From: Apostichopus japonicus
Taxonomy: Eukaryota > Echinodermata > Holothuroidea > Aspidochirotida > Stichopodidae
Direction of reading: 5' to 3'
Assembly: GCF_037975245.1 (NCBI RefSeq)
Contig: NC_092562.1
Location: 17,561,521-17,625,520 of the forward strand
Length of the DNA: 64,000 bases
A program made the translations under genes and the position numbers. The notes under the pieces were generated by a model, which was not told the DNA's origin, did no database searches, and saw only the letters and a program-made list of their open reading frames with translations. This document shows positions 13,568 through 25,627 of this stretch, one piece after another. Each line of letters opens with the position of its first letter. The first letter of the stretch is position 1.

Positions 13568-14073
13568 CTGTAACAAATTAAAAAAGTTCCTGGGATCAAA
13601 ATTTTTGTGCTGGTTGCAGATCTAAGTCACTCTTACATCTAACAGCACAACATTCCTCCATCTTTGTCTTCTTTACGGTTTTACTCTTGAAATGATTACA
13701 TATCAAGTCTTCCACAAGTATCTCTTTGAAAATCTCACACATTCGCTGTGTTTGGTGCATTCAGGACAAACTGATTGAAACATTCCGTTCCAAGCCATTT
13801 CCATGATATACGGCACAATTTTGGATGCAGGTGATCTTGAAAATATTTTCAAAATGGGTGGGGTGTGCGACAGATCACTTGTAGGGAGCTTCATGAAGTT
13901 CCCCAAACCGATGAAGTATCGATTGTGTTCAATAACATATGAAACCATTCTGATTATTAAGTCAAGAGCTTGCCAATACTTTATATATATATATATTGAA
14001 TCTAAGAGAGTATCAAGCTGTAACAATTAGAGTTTCAAGTAAGACACAAATCAAATCGAATGGTGTATCCAAC

Positions 14074-15725
14074 CACTGGCGGATCCAGGGCCTTTGTTTG
14101 GGAGGGGCCAAAGTGGAATTAGAGTGATATGGGAGAGGGGTCTAAGGGGAGGGGCAGGCGCGGCGGAATGGAAAAATTATTCGGGGGGCTAATGTGTGGA
14201 CACTATCTAAGCGGAGCGCCACCATCGGTTGGCGCGGAGAATACAAGAAAATTTTGGGTTTTTTCAAACCCCCAGATGGCCGGAAACGGCACTTCCCGAG
14301 TGTTTTATGCTTCGAATACCTACCCCTAGAATATGGGTCTCAAGTCTGCAATTTCTCAGATTGCACGAAAGTCTGTAAAAACATTGTAATTTGTATATTC
14401 GATGGTGTTTTAATAAGAGAGTAGCTATTACTCGAAGTGTACTCGCAAAGACGTTTTTGAGTGTAGTAAGGGCAGTGGCGGAGCTAGGGGTATTGGTCAG
14501 GGGGGGGCAAGAATAGCCTGTAGGGGCGCTTTCGACACTATCTAAGCGGAGCGCCACCACAGGTTGGCGCGGAGCGGTCAGAACATTTTTGAGTAAAGAC
14601 ACTCCCTAGATTGCAGGAAATCACCCTTTCGGGCCTTACTAATTTGCAGATAAACGGAGAATAAATAGGTGTCGTCGCCATTTTGTCGGAAAATTACACC
14701 AACAGAATATGACAAATGTCAATAGGTATATGAGAGCACAATAAAATAGTCAATAATCGCGAATAAGTACAAAAGTAGTGAAAAGCTGAAAAGGGCGCCA
14801 ACAGTCCATTTGAGTCCGTCAGGGGGGGGGGCATCCGCCCCTGACTGTATATATATGGACGCTCCACCACTAAGGAAGGGGATGTTGGAGAACTGTTTCC
14901 CAGGTGTAATTTTCTAAAATATTTATGAAACAAAGTTGGCATCATCTTTCTCAAGAAATTTTATTTCTCATAGGTTATACATTTCTTACAACCAGCCTGT
15001 AACTGCAAAATGGTGTTAAACTGTAAATCCTCATGCTCATACATTTACATAGCTCCCAACTCTTGAGAAGGCAAATGCTGGTCCATGCCACGAATCGCTG
15101 TCCTGCGGGAGGGGTATAAGGGGAGGGGGTGTCCCCCTCCCCTTTTGATTTTTTTTTGGAATCCTGGTGGTGCCTACATGTAAAACGGTGGCACTTAGAA
15201 AGGCTTTTGTCACCCAAAATTTTCTGAGAAATATGCATTTTTCTGTGTGTAACATCAATAAATTGAATAGTAGGTGATAATTCATTCTTTCCCGTGGGCA
15301 TGAAAATGTTCGCTGCTCGCCCCAATGAAAAGAAATATAGGCTAATTTTTGGTTCAAATGATGCTGTAAAGGAGGTTTTATACTCTATGCTAAATGCTAA
15401 AGAAATGATGGTTGCTAAGTCAAAATTTGATGCAAATTTTTTTATGTATACTTGAAAATTACAATGCGGTTTTTTCGGACGCTTGTGCGGGTCAGCGGGT
15501 TTGGGTGTTAGAATGCGGGTCTAATTCCCGCGAATTGCGGGTCAGTTGGGAGCTCTGCATTTAATTTTAAACCAGAAAACGAAAAGGTTTAGACTAGTCT
15601 ACCACTGCTATTCCTCTCGATTTTTTTAATTTCCAATCATATGATTTAGCGGATGTTCGGAAACACTTTTTGGCTCACCTTTGGGGGGGCCATGGCCCCC
15701 TTGGCCCCCCTTGGATTCGCCAGTG
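14074..15725 (+). mobile_element. hAT-like non-autonomous element in an intron (1652 bp)
   Basis: The left end CACTGGCGGATCCAGGG and the right end read in reverse, CACTGGCGAATCCAAGG, form terminal inverted repeats. The flanking 8 bp are identical: TATCCAAC at 14066-14073 and 15726-15733. Two copies of the shared core module lie inside (about 14203-14240 and 14540-14575). An internal stretch from about 14471 (CAGTGGCGGAGCTAGG) to about 14852 (GCCCCTGACTG) may be a nested relative, but I could not find its duplication. No transposase domain is present. It lies in the large intron between the exons ending at 16027 and starting at 13567. Confidence 0.8.
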
Positions 15726-16026
15726 TATCCAACCATCCTGATAAGTCAAAGCTGTTTACTTTGACTGAACGAAGCTACCTGCTTATCCACACTGACTTCC
15801 TACAACTCACTTCTCACTGAATTATCTCACTTAATAAAGAGTATTAGCTTGGTACACATATGATCACAAACCTCATACGTTAACTAGCGACGCCATCGGT
15901 TGGCAATTAGCATAGTAAATGCTTGCTATGTCTGCCCAGATCTTTAAATGCAAATAAGGCTAGTTGGTCTGCTGCACAGACGTTGCAGGCCAAGTGAATT
16001 GGAATTTTTGCATTTTGAAATCTTAC

Positions 16027-16191
16027 CATATTGTCCAAATGTCTCATCATGGCTTTGAACTCCAGTTCACCGACCTTCAGTTTGTTTCCTGTCTCACTGA
16101 CCCCACCTGCGTCCTTGGCAGTCCCTTCGCCGACCTTGTCTCTGACTTCATCCGGTAGGTGGATGACATTATCCAGGCCTACGGCATGTAT
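16027..16191 (-). CDS. exon of the same unrecognised minus-strand gene
   Basis: The acceptor ATTCGTGACAG precedes 16191 and a canonical donor ATG/GTAAGA follows at 16027. The 165-bp exon is fully open in phase 0 (55 codons): IHAVGLDNVIHLPDEVRDKV, GEGTAKDAGGVSETGNKL, KVGELEFKAMMRHLDNM. It joins in phase to the exon at 13567. Upstream exons were not confidently found. Minus-strand sequence near 17005-17060 (MTLTSLKESWDAPESL followed by GTAAGT) may be one, but its phase does not fit this exon directly. The content is charged and Gly-rich with no membrane segment. I do not recognise the family, though a real conserved protein is likely given the clean borders. Confidence 0.65.
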
Positions 16192-17427
16192 CTGTCACGA
16201 ATAATTAGCATACGGTAAAGCGTTTGAATGCAGTTTGTTGTTACATTATCGAACACAAGTCTTACGAGCAACTCTTTTATTCTCTCTTATTCCTCCTTTG
16301 TCGTTTCTCGTCGCTGACTTTGCTCTGCTGGTCCTAACACTAATAAGGAGATTCTTATATTTGTCATCTTGTATATGCCATCTGAGGAATGAAACTCAAC
16401 AATTTCATATAAGAGGACGACAACATCGTACATGATTTGCCGAAGAAACCATCCGTTTGGCGTTCATGCTTCAAAAATACAAGACCCACTAAAGAGTCGT
16501 TTTTAGCTTAAATCCGTTTTGAACTTTCGTCCTTTTGATGAAACCTTTGAATCCTTCTCAATTGAAGCATTGTCTTCCATATCTCTGTCAAGGGACAAAA
16601 GAGCTAAATACTGCCATTACAGAACAAACACAGAAATTCACTTCTCCTTCAACAGGCAAATATTTGAGCAACTGTCTGTCTGGGCAATAATACTTCATTT
16701 GTTCCTATCCAACAACAAAAATTTGTCTGTCAACAAAACTGGACCAAACTTGGCTATTTGATGATTTGCTATTTAATGAACAAAAAGATGTCAACTTCTC
16801 TATGCATGATATAACCAATGCCTGGATTCTGCAAGGCACCTTGATAGCAAATAGGCAAAAGCATTATGTACAATATGTATGAGGTACAATAGAAGCATTG
16901 TAACACTATCAGGAAAACGGAAGTTTGTGTTTATAAGCCTCTTCTCCAAACGATTTGATACAGAATCCTGTGGACGCCTGCGGGCGCAAGCTGAGCTCTT
17001 CAAACTTACAAAGACTCTCAGGAGCATCCCAGCTTTCCTTTAATGATGTTAGTGTCATCACATTAGTATTTATAATACGCTTTCTGGCCAAGGTGAAGTG
17101 CACAGGCGTGGCAGTATTTGAATATACCGCGGAGGATTGAAAACTGAAGCCTTTCTAAAATCTCATCGATCATATTCATAGACTTACTATTTTAGTATTC
17201 TGTGCTTAATACTCCCTTTTGAATAGATATTTATTCCTCTTGAATGTTATTCAACTTTTATTAGCAGATTGAATTTGAGTTAGCAGAAATAAATGTTTCA
17301 GTTTTTGAGTCGGACTAAATTTATTCCAGTCCTTGCAGCCCTACTGAACTTTATTAACATTAGGCTGAAACTTGGAAGAAAATAAATTTTATCCCACAGC
17401 GATAGGCCTAGGCCTAATTATCCAATA

Positions 17428-17647
17428 ATGAATGTTCAGAACTTGCTGCAGTTATCCAAGAATATGGAAAATATTGCTGACCCATCGAAGAAGACCAAGC
17501 CTCAAAAATGTGTTATTTATTGGATGAAAGATCAACAAGTTAGTACAGAGTCGGTGATGGACAAAGAAAATGCAACTGAAAATGCAGTCTGCTTGATAAA
17601 GTGGAGAGGAAAGGGGCCGTATTCTAGAAAAATCATCAAAATAAGTG
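17428..17647 (+). CDS. first coding exon of an unrecognised gene, possibly BEN-protein-like N-terminus
   Basis: ATG at 17428 opens 73 codons, MNVQNLLQLSKNMENIADPS, KKTKPQKCVIYWMKDQQVST, then KENATENAVCLIKWRGKGPY and SRKIIKIS, with a donor G/GTATGT after 17647 (phase 1). The pattern of a hydrophobic strand with YW, an acidic loop, then KWRGKGPYSRKIIKIS resembles the small N-terminal beta module I associate with BEN-domain and related nuclear proteins in invertebrates. That is resemblance by eye only. The exon lies opposite the minus-strand gene ending near 16.2-17.1 kb, so the two may share a promoter region. The next exon is probably at 18393. Confidence 0.45.
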
Positions 17648-18392
17648 GTATGTTGACCTTTTTTCTGTTTCATTTCTATGTGTAATCATTTGAAACTTTC
17701 TGACAGTGGCACAATAATCAAGTTCAACTTCTAATTTTCTCCTGTCTTGTGCCACGATAAACAGCCTATTTGCAGTTAATAAAATTAATAATCAAATTAA
17801 AATAAGACAAGGCTACATGTGTAGTATATTTCTTGTTTAGGCCTAAACTTATAGGGTTACTACAGTTAAGCTTATTCTTATGGGTGCATGGGTCAATGCC
17901 TATGTTTGGTAATTATTTGGACATTCAGTACTTGGATTTTCCTAGTTTTACCTAGTAAAACTTCACGTTCAAGTCTGACGTTTCTCTTACCGTACTACAG
18001 AGATTTTACTTACCATTGAAATAGCGTTATAAAAATGCGAAACATTTAAGTGTTGGGCATGCAGGGTTTAATGTGATTACATTTCTGTTTTTCATATGTG
18101 GTTATATGCAAGGAGACAAATTTTTCATCATTTTAATAATTATTACAGGGGGGGGGGGAGGGCTAGTAAGGTTATATATAAACTTTGTGACATGTTGTAA
18201 GACATGTGTAAACATGCTTGCTTGCAAAAAACGTGGGGTCTAAAGCCACCCATCTCTCCCCCGCATTGCGACGTCCCTGTATTATGCACTGAATAATATA
18301 TATTATATTTTCCGTTTCTGGTGGGTGGTTAATGTGCCAATGTATATTTGTGCCCTATCATTATTAATTATTTCTATTTGTTTTATGTTCAG

Positions 18393-18553
18393 AGTACATT
18401 CACAGTATGTGTGGCAGAAACCAGTGGACAGCCACAAGAGATGAACAAACGGTTTGCATACAAGTGCACGAATGCTCCAAGATACACGAAATTGAAGAAG
18501 CTGTATTTTATTTTTGTTTTGTTTTGTTTTGTAATTTTATAGTTGTTGAATAA
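18393..18553 (+). CDS. possible second, terminal exon of the 17428 gene
   Basis: The acceptor TTTTATGTTCAG ends at 18392. Reading in the phase left by exon 1 (phase 1) gives EYIHSMCGRNQWTATRDEQT then VCIQVHECSKIHEIEEAV, a hydrophobic tail, and TAA at 18551. AATAAA overlaps the stop (18549-18554). Phase compatibility and the poly(A) signal support it. The low-complexity Phe/Val-rich tail (TTTTG repeats in the DNA) does not. It may be an early-terminating isoform or a chance fit. Confidence 0.35.
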
Positions 18554-18664
18554 AAAAGGAGACTTCAGAATTCTGGTTATTCTCATTATTTGTTTGGAGA
18601 GTTTTAATCAATAACTAGGACAACAAGCTGGCCAAATTCCTAACTCTCCTTACCTGGAACTGAT

Positions 18665-19065
18665 TAGCATACAAGTATTCAATAAGTATTCGAGTAAGTA
18701 TTCAGAAACCTGTTAAGCCTTCATAAAATAACTAATTAGAATGCAAGTATTTGAATACTAGCGAATAAGTATTCGAGTAACTATAAGTATTCATCAGAGC
18801 CGAATTATTTAAATTAGCAAATACTTATATGTAAATGAGCTAAGTATTTCAAATAGCTATTCCAAATCTACTCGAATACCTATTCGAATACCTATTTGAA
18901 TACCTAATAGCTATTCGAATACTTCACTCATTTTCATATTTTGGCTCTGACGAAGGCTTATAGTTATTCGTATTAGTATTGGAATACTTATTTTGTACTG
19001 TGTGTTATATGGTAAATTTTCTGAATACTAAGGAAATCTTTGAATACTTTTTGAATACTTATCGA
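18665..19065. repeat. foldback element of GTATTCGAATAC-type words
   Basis: The left arm (about 18670-18805) carries AAGTATTCGAGTAACTATAA then TCATCAGAGCC. The right arm (about 18945-19065) read in reverse gives ACTATAAGCCTTCGTCAGAG, so the arms pair imperfectly over roughly 100 bp around a centre rich in CGAATACCTATTCGAATACC words. The words are themselves palindromic. No target duplication was identified. It is probably a small foldback or MITE-like repeat. Confidence 0.55.
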
Positions 19066-19069
19066 CTAT

Positions 19070-21820
19070 ATTCGTGTTAGGTAAGGGTAACTTTATTAGA
19101 AAGCCGATAATCCGCTTTGTAATGACCATCGTTTGTTACCCAGACTCGACAAAAAAAACCACACACACACAACGATTGATAAAATTGTAGGTTGACAAAA
19201 CCCAGACAACCAACTCTTGATGCTGCAGGGAGAAGAGAGGACCAAGTACTCCCATTCCTGCCCATCAACACCCCCCACTTCCCCCACCACTTGAAATCCT
19301 AACCCACTAGTAAAGTGTGTTGCTGAACCTTCAAGACATACAAATAGAAAACTCAATTATGACTTTCATGAATGATCTCTAAGGGAAATTTTTCCCACAG
19401 TTTCAACTGGTAGCTTTTCTAAGGATTTACATTAGCCAAAAGACCCTGGTTTCCAAGGTCAATAATGAAACACATCTCCCAGGTGGGTAACCTTGCCCTT
19501 GGGGTCAGACATCAAAAAGAATATTATGGGAACTTTATCGCTGAATGTCAACATTATTAGTGCACATACATGTTAGAAAGCAAACATCCCCTACTATCCC
19601 TTAATCCAAATCCATAAATCCGATTTGGAGTCGGCAAGTCGCATCAAGACTAGCAATTATTCCAGTCAAACATACTTTTTCAACCGCTGTTATTTTCTTT
19701 TCATTTCATGGAGCAGGCTTTGCTACTGCGGGTTGCTTTCTGCTGTTACTCAGAGCCTAGTTTGACTCAGGAAGTAGCAAACAAAAGTTTGTACAGAAGC
19801 GGAATCTTCGGGGGTGGAGAGGTTGAGGAGAGTGTAATGACTACATATTGATACAGAAGTAGACTATGCTAATGGCAAAATCAAGTTCCGTGTAGGCTAG
19901 GAGATACAATCATTCCCAAGACAATAAAAATTCCAAATTGATTATATTGTTTGGAAACAGTTTGAAAATTTCAGATAACTTTTCTCAGAGGAGAGGGTCA
20001 TAACAAAGATTAACTCAATCCATACCATTTACTTTGTGTTTCGAGTTGACTAATCTTGTCCATTTTCAACCCTAACCCCCTCCACCCCCCCTTACCCCAT
20101 TCCCGGCTCTTTAAAAAACAGCTTAAAAAAGGAAAAGGTCTCCAAAATATTCTGAAATGGAGGAGAAACTGTAACATAAACAGAAAACATTTGGCCTCAC
20201 ACTGCTAAGTTTTACAAGCAATCCGACCACGTTGGACCAAGTCCAGCTAATTCTTTACCTGTATCTCACATGCTGCTACACAGTTGAGGGCTAGGAAGTA
20301 CGCCTCCTCTATGGACCTACCACAGCAGACGATTCATGGTTACGCAAGAATAGGATCTTGTTTTTGGGTCCAGGGGCCCTGATGATTTGATCCTTCTGTT
20401 CCCCCGACCACGATCTCCGTGTAGTCATAGTATAGAGATCTCACCACAAATCAAGGCATCTTGACTGATTGGCAATAGGCCACACTTCATAGTTGAGACC
20501 TGTCAAGATTCAAAGCAAAAAATTCAAAATCCTCCATATTCTATGACATCTTTGCTTTTAACGATTTGCTTTGGTCAACAACTTGCAGGAAGGGTAATGC
20601 TAGGCAAACTAATGAATATTCAAAGAACATTTAAAATCCTCCATAATCTATGACATCATTGCTTTTAAGGTAGTTTTTTTTCTTCTTTTTCTTTTCTTTT
20701 ATGTGGTCAGCAAATTTATAAAGTCAACCAGGTATTAATTAAAACAAATCGAAATGTGAAAAGTCAAGCTAAAGATCTTAAAAAAAAGTGATCAAAATCC
20801 AAGTAAAGAAAAAAGGAACCTGCTCTAAGAATCATGAAAGTAATTATAAAGGTGGATACTCACAGCAGCGGCTGCCGAAGTGTGCACATGTTAAATGCAT
20901 TTAGTACCTGGTCTGGATTTATTATTATTATTACTATTGCATTGCAGACTTTTAACTTTGAACACTATCTATCAATATGTAGCAACTGCTTTGAAGTTGA
21001 TGAGAAAAACATCTTTTGGCCGAGAAGCATCCAACATTGGGGTTATTCCTGCACTCATCTCCAGAAGTTATCTGTTGATCCAAAAAAAATCCCTTAGTTC
21101 ATTGTTGCCTTTAAATAAAACAGTGAGTGACTTAATTATTTAGATTGCACAAAAGAAGGCAAAACTATATCAAGAAAAGAATGCAAGACAATTGATCAAG
21201 TTAGCCATTAGCTAGCATTTGAAAGCAGTAGAGAAGACCAGCATACGCAGAGAAGTCTCCTTGATAATTGAAACAAACACTGTTGTTCTATAACTCTATA
21301 AAACTACTTGGCAATTGATTGGACATTGTTTATATGTAAAGGATTGGGTGGTTAGAGAAGTCTGGTTGCGACATCCAAGGGGGGGGGGGGGGTAGGTGGG
21401 GGGAGATATAGTATGGCAAGGGAAGGCAGAACTCAGTTTTTCTCTTTAAGCGCTGGTATTTTGTTCCCCACTAGCAAGCTCAACATCAAAAAATAGGAGG
21501 AAAAGGAAAACAAATGTGTAATAAACAATGCTTGATAAAATCATAAACTAGCTTTTAAATGTTGGAACACTCCTTTAATGCTCTGAAAATATTAAAGAGT
21601 GAATGGCTCCTTTAATATTAAGGAGTAGAAGGCTCTTTTAAATGCTTATGCCATGCAACCCACAATGCATCTCATGTCAAAAATTAACCTTCTATTCTAA
21701 AAATCATGGCTATAACCGACATATGATAAAAAAAAATAAGATATAAAATCTTAAATTTGTCCAAAATCCATAACCATCTAAAAAAATATTTGCTTTGTCA
21801 ATAGATGATAGCTGAAGGGA
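19070..21820. other. non-coding stretch with a small tandem duplication
   Basis: No exon is supported. A roughly 109-bp near-tandem duplication carries AAAATCCTCCATATTCTATG at about 20525 and AAAATCCTCCATAATCTATG at about 20634. A (CA)n-like tract lies at 19158-19170, a pyrimidine run at 20675-20700 and a G-run at 21380-21392. Confidence 0.45.
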
Positions 21821-21825
21821 ATCAA

Positions 21826-22441
21826 CAGGTGCGTATCCAGGGGGCGGGGCGTTGGGGGCGCGCCCCCCGGGTAAGGAAAAGAGGAGAGAAAAAAAGAGAA
21901 GAAAAAAGGGAAAAGGAGGGGAAAAAAGAAAAGGAGGAGAGGAAGGAAGGGAAAAGAAAAAGAAAAAAGGGAGAAAAAGGAGAAAAGGAGGGAGTAGAAG
22001 ATAGCCAAGACCTCGGGAAGAGAAAGATCCCTATTATATACACAGGGTAGCCAGTGACAGATCAAGGATTACGGAGGGGGTGTGCCCCTCACCCTACCCC
22101 TTACCCCTACAACTCCATTTTTGACGTTTCCATTTTTCCTCTCTCACTAATGTACTTGAACTCGACCGAGTCGTCTGGGAACATAACGCATTTTGGAAAG
22201 GGGGCGACCGCCCCCCCCCCCCCCGAGCAAATTTTCTTTATGACATCGCTAGTAATTTCAAAATAGACAATGCTTAGATGCAACTTACAAGGCCTGGGAA
22301 GTGTCATTTCCAGCGATCTGGGAGGCATTTTCGGCCAAACTTTTTCTTGTACGCTTCACGCCAACTAATGGTGGCGCTACGCTTAGATAGTTTGCCTACA
22401 GGCTTCGCCCCTCCCTTGGCAAATTACTCGCTACACGCCTG
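21826..22441. repeat. TIR-like repeat with long purine tract and core module
   Basis: The left end is CAGGTGCGTATCCAGGGGG and the right end read in reverse is CAGGCGTGTAGCGAGT, an imperfect inverted repeat of the CAGGNGCGTAGC type. Inside are a nearly pure A/G tract (about 21876-22012), then CCAGTGACAGATCAAGGATT and TTTGACGTTTCCATTTTTCC, and the shared core module in reverse at about 22350-22390. The first roughly 325 bp match 32570-32935. No 8-bp duplication was seen, so the borders are tentative. Long open frames here are read from the purine tract and are not genes. Confidence 0.6.
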
Positions 22442-22542
22442 TTCGAATTTTTAAGGCAAAGAGCAGATATCACATCATATCAATGAGCATTGAAATGCAT
22501 GTTCCACGATGAACAGCCTCAAAAACTGTCAATGTGTGTAGT

Positions 22543-22981
22543 CAAAGGCGTAGGAGCCAGATTGGATTTGGGGGCTGTAATGACTTGCCCGAAAAAAAAG
22601 CCAAAATTTTTCGCGCGCAAAGCGCGCATTCAACATGTCCATGCCAATATCATATAGGCAAGATCGGTCATTACATCAAATGGCATTGTGTACCGCATGG
22701 TCTGTCAAAGTTGCACAGTATACCGCCGGATGATGCTAATGTAAACAACCAAATGTCTTATGTAGATCGAGAAAAACCATACAGATCCATTTATGTCAAA
22801 ACTCTCTTTTACAGTAGTAATGTCGGCCAAGCTTACAACTTTATTTCAATTACCAACGAGATCATTTTAAGCTATTCATTGCTATTTATTTTTCTTTCAG
22901 TAGGTGCCCGAAAAAAATGGGAAAACAATTGGGGTGGGGGGGGGCTCCAGCCCCCGCCTCCTACAGGACCTACGCCTACAG
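22543..22981. repeat. possible TIR element, GGCGTAGG ends
   Basis: The left end has AAAGGCGTAGGAGCC followed by a GGGGGCTG block. The right end has the mirrored CAGCCCC block then GGACCTACGCCTACAG. The common inverted part is about GGCGTAGG plus the G-rich block. A CGCGCGCAAAGCGCGC palindrome lies at about 22612-22627. No target duplication was recognised. It abuts the repeat at 22990-23664. Confidence 0.4.
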
Positions 22982-22989
22982 TATGAGTG

Positions 22990-23664
22990 AAGTGTTCCGT
23001 TTTGATATACCTGATATCAGAAATATCTGCTATTTTTCTGTTCCTTCAACCAAGTTTTGTAAAAGCCATTATAAGAGGTTGCAATATTTCTACACCAATA
23101 AATTAACTGTGTCGGAATTTTCCAAAATTTCCTCACCAACATTCGTCATCGTACTTTCCTCTACTCGTTCAATTTTGACCTGTCTGTTAGGGGTTCAAGG
23201 AGGTTTTTCTATATTGGTTGTCTATAGATTGAATTTTCTGCAACATTATGGGTATGTTTTTAAGTGATTTTATTCACGAGAAAAGTGAATTTTCAAATTC
23301 TCAACAAGTAATGGGCTTAAAACCGTGAAAAGTGGGGCTGACGGATATTGTGGGCTGTGACGTAGAATAACCTACAAAAGCAATGATCCATAGGACATGC
23401 AATGAGGTCCAACATGATGTGTGACTGGTGACAATATTCAAAAAGGTTATGGATGGAAAAAAAAAACTTTTGGGAAATACTTGGTTCTCAGGCAAAAGTC
23501 TACATCTGGTTGCTCATTTTCAAGCCCGACAAGTGCCATTTCCGGTGATCTGGGGGGTATCAAAACCAGAAATTTTCTTCTACGCTCCGCGCCAACCGAT
23601 GGTGGCGCTCCGCTTAGATAGTAATTCGCGCCCCCCGGGTTAAAAAATCCTGGCTACGCGCCTG
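22990..23664. repeat. second copy of the 12.2-kb repeat, with core module
   Basis: From about 23030 the sequence parallels 12260-12830 (same order of blocks, roughly 85-90 percent alike by eye). It ends with the core module in reverse (23583-23623) and CTGGCTACGCGCCTG at 23650-23664, the family's terminal sequence. Its left end is not clear because another repeat abuts it. Confidence 0.6.
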
Positions 23665-25350
23665 ATCAATACAGCTTATTTATTACAACTCTAAGTGTAC
23701 ATATGACCAACTAATCCCAATGCCATGGAATACTATTATGTACCAACGCCAACAACAATATGTACACAACAGTTACCTTTATCGAACACATGGACACGGC
23801 CATCTTTTGTTTGGCCCCAAATATGCCAAAATTTCCAATACGGTCCCATTTGGTCAACATTTTAAACTGTTGTCATTACCACCCTGGAGGAAATTTACCT
23901 CACTGAGACATTCAGTCATCTTGTGTGTTCATTTAGAATGTCTGAGACCAATCTGGAAATAAGAATCTCAAGGAATGTAATTTTTGAAATCTTCAGAAAA
24001 GTATGCTATGATTTGTTGCCTATACAGACTACCTTTAATTAAGATTTCTTCTATTGGATATTTGAGTCATATTCAAACTTGGGCTGCTAACCTCATCTGG
24101 TGTGTTTGTACTGATGATACTGGCTGCACGTTCCTGAAATATAGAATAATTAAATTTATGGATTACATGCAACAGCTATATTCAACAACCTATCACAGCA
24201 CAGGTCAGCAATTATTTGTGTTAGTACACTGTGGATATGTTCATATGTATATCGATTCCTTTTGTTAAAAAATTCTTTCTTGCAATAAAAAATTTAAACG
24301 CTCCGAGACATTTATTGGATATTGAATACAAATTTGCATTTTTTTCTTTGTTAATTAAGGAATATGTTAATACATAGAGGTCATACCAAATTCAAGATCA
24401 GATGAAATTTAAGTCGGTCAATATCATTCCCTATTCTGGAAATTTATGCCTCTATGAGGATTTCTGTGATGATAGAATCAATGTTGATGATAGAATCAAT
24501 GTTGATGAAAGAATAAATGTGACTTCATTCAGTGTTTTACAACCTGTATAAAATTAATACTCCAACCACACATGCAAAGTGCAATGTGGTTCCCAGCTAC
24601 ACCACTCTTTGGGGAAATGGTAATTTGATGGCTGTTCTTGCTGCAAACTCAGTCTAGACAGTGTGTTAGATTATCAACTCAACCAACTTTGGCCAAGTTC
24701 CTGATATTGTCGGCTGCAAGCCAGGAATCTCATTGGGTAGCTGCCACCACCATGAAGATTTAAGCAGTATATCATTTCTCCTATAACAACAACATTGGAA
24801 TGGTAAAGCAACATTAACGAAATGATGCTATATCGCAATTCCCTTTAGAATTAAGTAATATGTTAAGGGACATTTTCTTAATATTTAGTTTGTTCAATAT
24901 ATGAAAAATCAACCAAGGTAAAATGCATTATGGTTTCCATGATGTAACATGAGTAATTTGTGTATGCGTTTGTTTGTGTGTGCATGGGGGAGGGAAGGGG
25001 GTTTGCACACACTTAATAGTAATTAAGGCTCTACAAATATTAGAAAAAGCTGGAAATGATGATTGAGATGCAACAAACATGGGCGAAAGTGGAAAATATC
25101 TGCCAAGAAAACGAGACGGACCATTCCTGCAGGCTATGAAGTATCATTATGTTAAGGATCAACTCAAATGGAATAAAATTCTTCCGATTCTGTGTTTATA
25201 AGGAAATTTCAGCTGAACCTTATTTTGTCACACATCTCATCAATATGCAGCAAAATAATAACACTGAAAACATTGCATTGTGTAACTAACCTGCTCAGCA
25301 CAATAAAATTTAGTCATACCACATTATGGTTGGTGAGCAATTGCAGATCA
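23665..25350. other. non-coding stretch
   Basis: AT-rich, with a three-fold GATGATAGAATCAATGTT-type microrepeat at about 24468-24515 and a G-rich patch near 24985-25003. No exon is supported. Confidence 0.4.
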
Positions 25351-25355
25351 GGTTT

Positions 25356-25627
25356 TAATGTTAAGCCCTGCCCACTCATTTCGTTGCACGATATCTGCAC
25401 CAAAAGCAATAACGACCCTCCTTAGCTCTTCATTGCTGCAAGGATCACCTCAAACCAACCTACCATTCTTCAGATTGGAGCTAACAGTTATTAATGTTAA
25501 GCCCTGCCCACTCATTTTGTTGCACAATATCTGCACCAAAAGCAATAACGACCCTCCTTAGCTCATCATTGCTGCAAGGATCACCTCAAACCAACCTACC
25601 ATTCTTCAGATTGGAGCTAACAAGAGA
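25356..25627. repeat. 136-bp tandem duplication
   Basis: Two head-to-tail copies (25356-25491 and 25492-25627) differ at only a few positions and share AATGTTAAGCCCTGCCCACT and ATCACCTCAAACCAACCTAC. A more diverged partial third copy of the first part occurs at about 25742-25790. The open frame through it is repeat-driven. Confidence 0.85.

Noticed and set aside
16909-17060. Upstream exon of the 16191 gene (MTLTSLKESWDAPESL with GTAAGT donor)
   Set aside because: The donor is good, but the phase does not fit the next known exon and no acceptor or start was convincing, so it is not listed as a feature.
21778-22065. Phe/Ser-rich or Lys/Glu-rich open frames (also 32551-32833)
   Set aside because: They are translations of a pure purine/pyrimidine tract inside a repeat.
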